Below, piece after piece: positions 1-5,822 of a stretch of DNA of 41,384 nucleotides. This DNA is from Micrococcaceae bacterium (lineage in GTDB: Bacteria; Actinomycetota; Actinomycetes; Actinomycetales; Micrococcaceae). Each line of letters starts with the position of its first letter. The first letter of the stretch is position 1. The DNA lies in contig JABXHI010000003.1 of assembly GCA_013393415.1 (NCBI GenBank), positions 1-41,384 of the forward strand, given 5' to 3'. Under the pieces are notes generated by a model. It searched no databases. It was not told where the DNA came from and worked only from the letters and a program-made list of their open reading frames with translations. A program made the position numbers and the translations under genes.

Positions 1-100
1 GGCTTAAGCAGCCTGACGCTATGACCTCGACCGTGGACCACCACAACCGCAGGCAGTCAGAGCGGCAGATACGCACACCGTTATCAGTGCAGTATCAAGC

Positions 101-120
101 CTGGTCCTTCAGGGCCAGGT
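101..120 (-). terminator. possible hairpin terminator downstream of the first gene
   Basis: An inverted repeat (CCTGGTCC, TTCA loop, GGGCCAGG) lies about 60 nt beyond the stop of the leftmost minus-strand gene. It has no clear U-run, so it may only be a weak or Rho-aided terminator. The remainder of 1-181 holds nothing else that I recognise. Confidence 0.3.
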
Positions 121-181
121 AGTTGACAAGCCCGTATCCACCAGGCACAGGACTTCTAGAATGCGACAATCCAAGCCATCG

Positions 182-415
182 TTAGGAACGGTCGCCTGGC
201 GACTCGACGGTTACGGTGGCTGGTTTCCAAGCAATGATTTGGTCCGCTGCGATATCGGTCCACTGCATCCCCGTATCAGTTACGCCCATCCATGTCCCAG
301 AGCTGGTCAGCATGGCTGCTGGCAAGGTGACATCTCCCTCTTCGTCGGTTTCGATGACCAAATCACCGATGACGGTGCCGTACGGGAGTTTTTTGGGTGG
401 GATTCTCTGACTCAT
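182..415 (-). CDS. hypothetical protein, 77 aa
   Basis: This small acidic protein belongs to no family I recognise. It has no membrane segment, no cysteines and a Pro/Ser-ending tail. The ATG at 415 is chosen because it lies exactly 9 nt downstream of a CCGGACAC octamer (425-432), the arrangement used by 17 other genes here. The intervening GGTGAAACC also gives a weak GGTG ribosome site. It is last in the left-hand minus-strand gene train and follows the sliding-clamp-like gene after a short gap. Function is unknown. Confidence 0.65.
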   Translation of the reverse strand: MSQRIPPKKLPYGTVIGDLVIETDEEGDVTLPAAMLTSSGTWMGVTDTGMQWTDIAADQIIAWKPATVTVESPGDRS

Positions 416-424
416 GGTTTCACC

Positions 425-432
425 GTGTCCGG
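425..432 (-). promoter_or_regulatory. CCGGACAC octamer, leaderless class
   Basis: The octamer is followed by GGTGAAACC and then the ATG at 415. The same nine-base spacer occurs before the gene at 32985. Proposed start of transcription: the A of the ATG. Confidence 0.65.
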
Positions 433-434
433 TC

Positions 435-1160
435 TCAGAATTGCACTGCTTTGAAAAGGTCAACACCGGGGTTCACCATCGGTTTGATAAGGGGCATGAA
501 CAAGCCCTGTGCCCAAACCTCACCCTGGGAAATCCAGTGCACCGCGACTGCCTTGCGTTTTGCATCAAAGGCCAGTGATAGCGATTGATTCTTTCGCGTG
601 GCTCGGGTGTCACTCACCGTGGTGAGCGCTTTGAAATGCATCGGGTCATAGACGTTCAGGACTGATTCTGGCGCTTTGTCGAAGTCGAAGGCGGTCAACA
701 GTCGGTCAACATCCGGGAATCGCTGATCGGTGATGAGGTCATAGGTTATGGAGGAATCATCGTCGCTATTGTTCAGCTCTCCCACCGTGATGCTGTCTTC
801 GGTGCATACCAGCTCGGCTATTGGTAGCGGCTCGTCTTTGATTTTGGCGGTGTCACGTAATGCGAGTTCGATTTCTTTCAGATCTTCGGCACCAATGATG
901 CCAAATGACTGATCGGGAATCTCATCGCTGATGTCATCTCCGAAGGTGACTGCGGTGTCTGCGCTGATGTTGACCTGCATCATCTTTGCGGTGTCTGTGG
1001 CCTCCAGCACCAGTGTGCCGCGCCGTGCCACAAGGTGTGCGCCGTCCAGCGGTAGATGGTTGGCGTTTTTCGGTAGAGTCTTCGGCGCAAAGTGCATGAT
1101 GTTTTTTACAGCATTATGCAGGTCGCGGATGGGTAATGTGATGGTTCTTGTCTCGGTCAT
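435..1160 (-). CDS. DNA polymerase sliding clamp-like protein (DnaN/beta-type), 241 aa
   Basis: The protein resembles a short DNA polymerase III beta clamp: an early P-x-N-x-LPLDG-x-LVARRGTLVLEATD segment (about residues 28-55) matches the clamp pattern of a strand reading 'dG-x-L-x-L-x-ATD'. FPDVDRLL in the middle resembles the FPD-x-x-RL of DnaN domain 2, and the end has a GLFMPL stretch like the MP segment of DnaN. At 241 aa it is shorter than bacterial DnaN (about 370 aa, three domains) and could hold two domains, as in phage processivity factors. If right, it would tether a polymerase during element replication. Start: ATG at 1160 behind GGAAGC; an octamer sits 40 nt upstream. The family call comes from motif reading only. 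Confidence 0.5.
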   Translation of the reverse strand: MTETRTITLPIRDLHNAVKNIMHFAPKTLPKNANHLPLDGAHLVARRGTLVLEATDTAKMMQVNISADTAVTFGDDISDEIPDQSFGIIGAEDLKEIELALRDTAKIKDEPLPIAELVCTEDSITVGELNNSDDDSSITYDLITDQRFPDVDRLLTAFDFDKAPESVLNVYDPMHFKALTTVSDTRATRKNQSLSLAFDAKRKAVAVHWISQGEVWAQGLFMPLIKPMVNPGVDLFKAVQF

Positions 1161-1199
1161 TTTAGCTTCCGTTGCTGGGATTGTCTGGTCCCTTTGACA

Positions 1200-1207
1200 G
1201 TGTCCGG
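1200..1207 (-). promoter_or_regulatory. CCGGACAC octamer, leadered class
   Basis: The ninth-base rule puts the transcription start at G1190, giving a 30-nt leader with a GGAAGC ribosome site before the clamp-like gene. Confidence 0.55.
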
Positions 1208-1219
1208 CATGACCTTCGC

Positions 1220-1510
1220 TTACAAGACAGAGGCCCCGCCAGTCTGTTGCAGCTCGGTGAACCACCTGGTGATCGGTGACAGCGTTGCTTCACGCATGTG
1301 CAAGATGGCTGCATTTCGGATGGTGGCGTCGCAGTGCTCAAACGTCTTGAAGCTGTCGGCTTTGAGCCAGATTTTGAGCTGATGTTTTTCCTGGCTGCTT
1401 ATAGAGACACCGGACAAGAATTCAACATCTTTATGTTGCTTCCACTGACCTATCACGGCAGGTATCGATAATGTGATCGAGGTTTCATCTGCCGGGTCAA
1501 ATTCCAACAT
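1220..1510 (-). CDS. hypothetical protein, at least 96 aa, start uncertain
   Basis: No family is recognised. The conservative start is the ATG at 1510, but the frame stays open upstream to the stop codon of the preceding gene at 1661-1663. That 150-nt extension reads like real protein (rich in D, E, T, Y and W, with GC-rich third positions) and contains no ATG, GTG or TTG in frame. An AGGAG lies at about 1633-1638, correctly placed for an ATC at 1627 or ATT at 1621. The true product may therefore be about 135 aa with a rare start codon, or the region may hold a mutation or sequencing error. The 3' end lies 12 nt before the octamer of the clamp-like gene. Confidence 0.5.
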   Translation of the reverse strand: MLEFDPADETSITLSIPAVIGQWKQHKDVEFLSGVSISSQEKHQLKIWLKADSFKTFEHCDATIRNAAILHMREATLSPITRWFTELQQTGGASVL

Positions 1511-1660
1511 GTAGACCCTGCTATAAGTTGTCGCTGAGCCGTCTGGGTACTCGTTGTCGTATATCCCCCAGCTGTCGATGGTGTCGCCTAGCTCAAACGG
1601 TGTTTCAAGGATGGTAATAATCGAGATTTCGGCTCCTACAGTGTTGGATTTGAACAGATT

Positions 1661-2059
1661 TTAAGCGAATGCTAGATCGCGACGATTCGTTGCCGTGACG
1701 CTCATCCACTGCGTCAACGTGTTGGAAAGTTCGGTGAGCACGTGACGCGGGATGGTGTCGGTGTCGATAGTGGTATCCATGGCTTTTGTGTGCTGCTCAT
1801 CGGCGGTATTGACATTGGTTCGGTACGCCGCGGAGACGACACCTCGGGCGACACGTCGTGGCTGGTGGATGGTGGAGGTTGAGATGGTGAGTTGGCTTTG
1901 GCCATCGTGCAGGCTGATGATCGTCAGCACGGTGAACTGGTCGATGTTGAGCTGTCGGATGTCAACGTCGATCTCATGTCGGAATTGGGTGTGTTCGGCA
2001 ACCATCGAGGTGATCGCTCGGGCGAGGTTTCGCGTGAATTCAGGAGGTTGTGTAGACAT
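1661..2059 (-). CDS. hypothetical protein, 132 aa
   Basis: This Thr/Ser-rich soluble protein has no cysteines, no signal peptide and no family I recognise. The ATG at 2059 (weak GAAAGAAC upstream) gives a Met-Ser-Thr start. An earlier in-frame ATG at 2107, only 16 nt from the predicted transcription start at 2123, is possible and would add 16 residues. A stable hairpin lies between the octamer and the gene, so its expression may be attenuated. Confidence 0.5.
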   Translation of the reverse strand: MSTQPPEFTRNLARAITSMVAEHTQFRHEIDVDIRQLNIDQFTVLTIISLHDGQSQLTISTSTIHQPRRVARGVVSAAYRTNVNTADEQHTKAMDTTIDTDTIPRHVLTELSNTLTQWMSVTATNRRDLAFA

Positions 2060-2102
2060 GGGTTTGAATGTTCTTTCATGAAAAAGTGTGGTGGCATGGC
2101 AA

Positions 2103-2123
2103 AACACCCGGTAAGCCGGGTTT
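2103..2123 (-). terminator. hairpin at the predicted 5' end of a transcript
   Basis: AACCCGG-CTTA-CCGGGT followed by GTTTTG on the minus strand has the form of a small Rho-independent terminator. It sits directly at the predicted transcription start (2123) of the octamer at 2133-2140. It could stop read-through from the upstream gene or act on the new transcript. Confidence 0.5.
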
Positions 2124-2132
2124 GCCTTTCAA

Positions 2133-2140
2133 GTGTCCGG
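2133..2140 (-). promoter_or_regulatory. CCGGACAC octamer, leadered class
   Basis: The spacer is TTGAAAGGC and the predicted start is A2123. It serves the 132-aa gene and is located 13 nt after the stop of the small zinc-binding-type gene. Confidence 0.5.
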
Positions 2141-2152
2141 GGTGCCGACTGG

Positions 2153-2422
2153 CTACGGTGTCGGCTGCTGCGTGGCGTTCTTTCCGGCGACGTGTTGGTC
2201 GAGAACTTCTTGGATTGAAGCGAGATGGCGACCGTCTTCGCTATACACCGAGCTGGTCCAATGCCAGAAGCCATATTCACACTTGTAGTACGTCGCTGGC
2301 CCGAGGTTTCTGCCCTGTTCCCCGAGGAAATAGCGCTGGTTCCGGGCTTCGGTCATACTGTTATGGCGTTGTTTGCCGCACTTGCAGGTTTGGAGCGTTC
2401 TGGATTTTTGTTGCTTCGACAT
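2153..2422 (-). CDS. small zinc-binding-type protein, 89 aa
   Basis: A C-K-C-G-K-Q-R-H cluster (Cys13, Cys15) and a later YYKCEYGFWHWTS block give the Cys/His spacing typical of small zinc-ribbon proteins common in actinobacterial phages and plasmids, where the Cys-aromatic-His-Trp-Thr-Ser block recurs. Such proteins usually bind nucleic acid, but no specific role can be assigned. The start at 2422 follows GAAAGGCGGC; an alternative ATG at 2449 lies 15 nt from the predicted transcription start. Confidence 0.6.
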   Translation of the reverse strand: MSKQQKSRTLQTCKCGKQRHNSMTEARNQRYFLGEQGRNLGPATYYKCEYGFWHWTSSVYSEDGRHLASIQEVLDQHVAGKNATQQPTP

Positions 2423-2473
2423 GGCAAAGCTGCCGCCTTTCACATTCAAGGAGTTCTTTTCTTCCCCTCAACG

Positions 2474-2481
2474 GTGTCCGG
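2474..2481 (-). promoter_or_regulatory. CCGGACAC octamer, leadered class
   Basis: The spacer CGTTGAGGG leads to predicted start G2464. This is one of only four copies with a purine just before the start. Confidence 0.5.
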
Positions 2482-2506
2482 CGACAACCTTTAGGTGGTG
2501 CGGTGA

Positions 2507-3385
2507 TTAGGATTTCTTGGATTTGACACCACGTGCCACGAAGATGCCGATGATCACGACGGCAACTGCACCGATGGCTGGCACCGGGTTGTCTTGCGCC
2601 CAGCCCATTGGGTCATCCATGGCTGCTTCGTAGTCGGTCAAAGCGATACTGTCAGCATCTGCACTATCAGCGCCCTGTGAGGTATCGACTGCATCAGCAT
2701 CAACGGCTGACATTGCGACTGCTGGTTGAGCAATAGTGTCGGCGCACTCTTCGTCGGACAACACCGAGGCTGCAACGTCATGCTCGGCCTGGTCCATGGT
2801 CAGATCGTACTTGTGCTTGACCAGGACGTTGGTTGCAACGTAATCGCAGTACAGCGCCTGGTTGGGTGGTAAGTAGTTGTTGACATCGGCATCGGATTTT
2901 GATTGGTTTTCCGAGGCGATGACGGCCAGAAGGTTCTCCTTATCCTGGTAGAAGGCTTGTTTGGTGTCAGCATCCCAATCTGCGCCACCTGAGCGGTGAG
3001 CTTCGCCGACTGGAACTATGTGGTCGATGTCAAATGGGGTGCGGTTGAAGTCTGCTGCGTCGCGGTCGTGCTCGACAAACTCACCGGAGTATGGATCAAC
3101 GGCGGTTCCAAAGGTCAGTGAGCAGTCATCAATGACTTGTGACTCTGGTTCGGTGTCGCGGATCAGAATGTCTTCTTGGGTGGTGCATCCGGTTCCGTCG
3201 GCGTCAACCCATCCGCTGGGTGCCCAGCTGTCACGGTCGTAGGTGTCCATTCCCTGTTCTTCGGCGATGGTGATGTCATCCAGCAGATCGATGGCGAGGT
3301 CTCCCCCAGTGGCATGTGCTGGGGCCGCGATGAAGCTGGTGGCGGCGATAACGGCTGTGGCTGCAAGAGTCTTTGAAATGTTCAT
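2507..3385 (-). CDS. secreted, membrane-anchored HNH nuclease (DUF1524/GmrSD C-terminal type), 292 aa
   Basis: The protein begins with a signal peptide (MNISKTLAATAVIAATSFI, cleaved near AHA). Its central nuclease domain carries FDIDHIVPVGEAHRSGG followed by a NLLAVIASENQSKSD block and a YCDYV segment, the layout of exported HNH nucleases of the DUF1524 group. The DHI-P and N-x-x-x-K residues are the expected metal and phosphate contacts. After an acidic linker, a C-terminal hydrophobic helix (PAIGAVAVVIIGIFVA) and positive tail would hold it on the outer face of the membrane. It may degrade incoming or extracellular DNA. ATG 3385 is 9 nt from an octamer; the upstream ATG at 3391 is only 3 nt away and breaks the rule. 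Confidence 0.8.
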   Translation of the reverse strand: MNISKTLAATAVIAATSFIAAPAHATGGDLAIDLLDDITIAEEQGMDTYDRDSWAPSGWVDADGTGCTTQEDILIRDTEPESQVIDDCSLTFGTAVDPYSGEFVEHDRDAADFNRTPFDIDHIVPVGEAHRSGGADWDADTKQAFYQDKENLLAVIASENQSKSDADVNNYLPPNQALYCDYVATNVLVKHKYDLTMDQAEHDVAASVLSDEECADTIAQPAVAMSAVDADAVDTSQGADSADADSIALTDYEAAMDDPMGWAQDNPVPAIGAVAVVIIGIFVARGVKSKKS

Positions 3386-3394
3386 ACCCATAAC

Positions 3395-3402
3395 GTGTCC
3401 GG
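3395..3402 (-). promoter_or_regulatory. CCGGACAC octamer, leaderless class
   Basis: The spacer GTTATGGGT leads to ATG 3385 of the nuclease gene. This position decides between two candidate ATGs and leaves no room for a ribosome-binding site. Confidence 0.65.
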
Positions 3403-3630
3403 CATGATTCGTGCTGGTCACCGATGGACAGCGTTGGTCACTGGTAATCGCCGTCAAACCGCTTGAACGTGCCAATCCGTTGAAATCGCTCCATGTCTCG
3501 TGCGCGCTGTTGTTGACGACGATCAGATCGAGAAGTAATGCTTGTCGTTCAGTGGTGCTGGAAATTCCAGTGTTGGCTGGTCCATGGTGGTCACTTACGC
3601 TGGGCTACTCTGATGGCCTGGTGGACGCTG

Positions 3631-4125
3631 TCAACCCCTTGTATTCAAATGCCCGTCGATAATCGCACGGTGCAGCGTTTCCACTAACGATTGGAAATCG
3701 TTTGGCATACTGGTCCTGCTAATGATGTGCTGACGATGTGTCGAGAGACTTCCCACGATAGGTGCTTTGCGATACCTCTGGATGCTGAACTGCTCCCCAT
3801 AGTCCAAATAGGTGATTTCCCAGTGCGCCTTTCGTTGACAGCGACTCATGGCCTGCAAGTCGTCGAACGGGATGACGCTTGTTTTGATTTGGTAGCCGTC
3901 TTCGATAAGTTCTGAGTCTTCTACTTCGGCCATCCTCTTGCCGAATACATCGGTGATAGCGTCTGGCCCGACGCCTGTAATTTGGCCGGCGAAAAGTATC
4001 AGGAATCGCGGTACCTCGGGGTTAACCGATGTTTTGATGAAATGGTCACCATCCCGGATAGTGCTGGCCAACTGCTGAAACCCTGGGTATTGCTGTGAAT
4101 ACCTTGTGCTGGGAGTGGAGTTCAT
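3631..4125 (-). CDS. hypothetical protein, 164 aa, paralogue of the next two genes
   Basis: No known family. Its first 100 residues align with the products at 4774-5337 and, more weakly, 4122-4754: a helix ending in GDHFIKTSV, a strand with LILFAG-x-I, G-P-D-A-I-T-D, an acidic stretch, then a G-x-x-I-KTSVIPFDD block. The ATG at 4125 overlaps the TGA of the upstream gene (ATGA), so it is very probably translated by coupling and has no octamer of its own. The 230 nt beyond its stop contain no gene. Confidence 0.7.
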   Translation of the reverse strand: MNSTPSTRYSQQYPGFQQLASTIRDGDHFIKTSVNPEVPRFLILFAGQITGVGPDAITDVFGKRMAEVEDSELIEDGYQIKTSVIPFDDLQAMSRCQRKAHWEITYLDYGEQFSIQRYRKAPIVGSLSTHRQHIISRTSMPNDFQSLVETLHRAIIDGHLNTRG

Positions 4126-4754
4126 GCGTTGACCGGTTCGGTTAGCCGCCAGGTGGTGACATTGTACTGGTCTGTTGGACCGAGAATGTCTAATGCCCCC
4201 GCAGCTCCCTTGACCTCGATGGTTGTGCCGGTATCTAATTCGATGCGGTGGATCAGCGTCTCGTTGGTCTGGGCGTGGGACGAGTCGATCAGGCGCTCCC
4301 ACTGACTTGCAGGGTTGATTGGTTTCGCTGCTGGTGAGGCGTATCGTAGCGCCATCTCTACCCAGGTGTCGAAGCTGTCTGGCTGGCGAATGGTGTGGGT
4401 GGTGACTTCTTTGTAGTAACCATGTTTGGGGTCGGCAAAGAACATCCAACCAGTGTCAGCACACAACACCCAGTGGTGCACGTTCACATCGGGGAACTGT
4501 CCTGATGCGACCTGGTGGTACATCATCACGTAGTCGTCATTGTCATCTTGGGACTCTGCCAGGATTGCACCGCCGTGGTCACGGATGGTGTCTTTGGACA
4601 TCGTGTCGATGATGCCCTCGGTGGCGATCAACGTTCCGTCGGAAAGATGGTTGACTCGTCGGACGGTATCGCCGGGTTGGGCGTATTGGAGCAGTTCGGC
4701 AAAGCTGCTGTCGGCTTCGGCTGCGTGGCGGGGAAACTCGGTGGTGATAGTCAT
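4122..4754 (-). CDS. hypothetical protein, 210 aa, paralogue family member
   Basis: The N-terminal half follows the paralogue pattern: ELLQYAQPGDTV, then DGTLIATEGIID, an acidic AESQDDNDD stretch and a hydrophobic core. It is diverged and carries a longer C-terminal part rich in Trp (HHWVLCADTGWMFF) not found in the neighbours. ATG 4754 is 9 nt from an octamer, and no Shine-Dalgarno-like bases are present in the spacer TGTCACATC. It is the first cistron of a two-gene unit with the ATGA-coupled downstream gene. Function unknown. Confidence 0.7.
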   Translation of the reverse strand: MTITTEFPRHAAEADSSFAELLQYAQPGDTVRRVNHLSDGTLIATEGIIDTMSKDTIRDHGGAILAESQDDNDDYVMMYHQVASGQFPDVNVHHWVLCADTGWMFFADPKHGYYKEVTTHTIRQPDSFDTWVEMALRYASPAAKPINPASQWERLIDSSHAQTNETLIHRIELDTGTTIEVKGAAGALDILGPTDQYNVTTWRLTEPVNA

Positions 4755-4763
4755 GATGTGACA

Positions 4764-4771
4764 GTGTCCGG
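4764..4771 (-). promoter_or_regulatory. CCGGACAC octamer, leaderless class
   Basis: The spacer TGTCACATC has no ribosome-site character and leads to ATG 4754. Confidence 0.65.
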
Positions 4772-4773
4772 CG

Positions 4774-5337
4774 TCAATTCGAGCCGCGCTGTTCTGCGAT
4801 GTCTTGCGCTATTTCTTGGATGTCAAAAAAGACTTCCGATGTGTTGGTGAGCCTTCCGGTGGCGTACAGGTCATGCATCGCCAGTGCCAGGCTCTGGACA
4901 TCTATCTGAAGCCAGGCGTTGTCGCCTATAATCCGAGACAGCAACTTCCAAGGCAGGACGCCAAGGAATCGCTGATATGAAAACAGCTCCTTCTGCTCGG
5001 TGCCCTTTCGGTATTCCAGTCGATACGAGACATTGCCACCAAGAGATGACATAGCCTTGTGGTCATGGTGGTCAAAAGAGCTCGTGAGAATCTTTGCGCC
5101 ATGTTGCACTCGAAGATCGTCGTTTCGGGAAGCCAACACCTCGTCGAATGAATCAGTGATCTCATTGGCGCCAATCTTGCGAACCTTGCCTGCAACGAAC
5201 GTCAGCGTACCGTGCGCGGGGTGGATGGTGGTCTTTGCAAAATAGTCGCCCCGCTCCAAGGTGCTCGACAGTGCGTCGAAGTTCTGGTTGATCACAGGGG
5301 TTTTCGGGCTGTTGCGACTCTCTGGTGTAACGCTCAT
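4774..5337 (-). CDS. hypothetical protein, 187 aa, paralogue family member
   Basis: Residues 15-105 align with the 164-aa neighbour: a helix ending LERGDYFAKTTIHP, LTFVAGKVRKIG, NEITDSFDEVL, an acidic stretch and a G-x-K-ILTSSFDHHDHK block, then a Tyr-rich strand. The C-terminal third is helical and unique. ATG 5337 overlaps the TGA of the upstream 66-aa gene and is also 9 nt from an octamer, so it can be made both by coupling and from its own start. It belongs to no named family that I recognise. Confidence 0.7.
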   Translation of the reverse strand: MSVTPESRNSPKTPVINQNFDALSSTLERGDYFAKTTIHPAHGTLTFVAGKVRKIGANEITDSFDEVLASRNDDLRVQHGAKILTSSFDHHDHKAMSSLGGNVSYRLEYRKGTEQKELFSYQRFLGVLPWKLLSRIIGDNAWLQIDVQSLALAMHDLYATGRLTNTSEVFFDIQEIAQDIAEQRGSN

Positions 5338-5534
5338 GGTGTCACCGTGTCCGGCACAAGCCACTCCACAAGCTCCAGCAATTGAAACCCCATAAGTCGG
5401 TATTCGGCCAACCCAGCGCCTTCCAGCTGGTGGACCTGATGAAAATCAGTGCGGAAGAACGTGCCGTGGACGGATGGGTGAAAGATGCCACGTTGGCCGG
5501 TACTGACATCGGTTGCTTCGAGGTGCTGTGTCAT
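5334..5534 (-). CDS. hypothetical protein, 66 aa
   Basis: This His-rich small soluble protein starts by ATGA overlap with the upstream membrane-protein gene and ends by ATGA overlap with the gene downstream, so it sits inside a tightly coupled three-gene unit. Its last codons (V-P-D-T-V-T-P) contain the octamer that serves the following gene. No family recognised. Confidence 0.6.
   Translation of the reverse strand: MTQHLEATDVSTGQRGIFHPSVHGTFFRTDFHQVHQLEGAGLAEYRLMGFQLLELVEWLVPDTVTP
5347..5354 (-). promoter_or_regulatory. CCGGACAC octamer, leaderless class, inside a coding region
   Basis: Here the octamer encodes Pro-Asp-Thr at the end of the 66-aa gene. The spacer GGTGACACC leads to ATG 5337. 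Confidence 0.6.
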
Positions 5535-5779
5535 GCGAAAAACATCTCGACGAATAGTCCGATGAGGCCGTTAAAAACTACGAGCATCAAGGCACCCAAA
5601 ATACTGAGTCGTGCTACAAGCTCACGGCCATCGTAAAGGGCATTGGAGGGGTTTCTATGAAGTGAGATCACGCTGACGACGGCGATGAGAGACAGTGCAA
5701 CGGATATACTGAGCACCAAGGGCCACAACAGTGGTGCGTGGCTGATCGCTGATTCGAGGGCTTCACGGAGGTTGTTCAT
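5531..5779 (-). CDS. small two-helix membrane protein, 82 aa
   Basis: Two hydrophobic segments (about residues 17-42, LLWPLVLSISVALSLIAVV, and 57-80, LSILGALMLVVFNGLIGLF) are separated by a charged loop, giving a hairpin in the membrane. ATG 5779 is 9 nt from an octamer. It opens a three-gene coupled unit (5779 to 4774) with ATGA overlaps. No family recognised; a small holin-like or accessory membrane role cannot be excluded. Confidence 0.65.
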   Translation of the reverse strand: MNNLREALESAISHAPLLWPLVLSISVALSLIAVVSVISLHRNPSNALYDGRELVARLSILGALMLVVFNGLIGLFVEMFFA

Positions 5780-5788
5780 ATTTTCAAA

Positions 5789-5796
5789 GTGTCCGG
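5789..5796 (-). promoter_or_regulatory. CCGGACAC octamer, leaderless class
   Basis: Spacer TTTGAAAAT, ATG 5779. A second motif, GGGGACACCAGT (5812-5823), lies just upstream on the same strand. Confidence 0.65.
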
Positions 5797-5822
5797 CGAA
5801 CAATCTCTGATACTGGTGTCCC

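Noticed and set aside
1752..2218. Plus-strand frames opposite the 132-aa and zinc-type genes
   Set aside because: No start signals; the minus-strand genes have octamers and better codon patterns.
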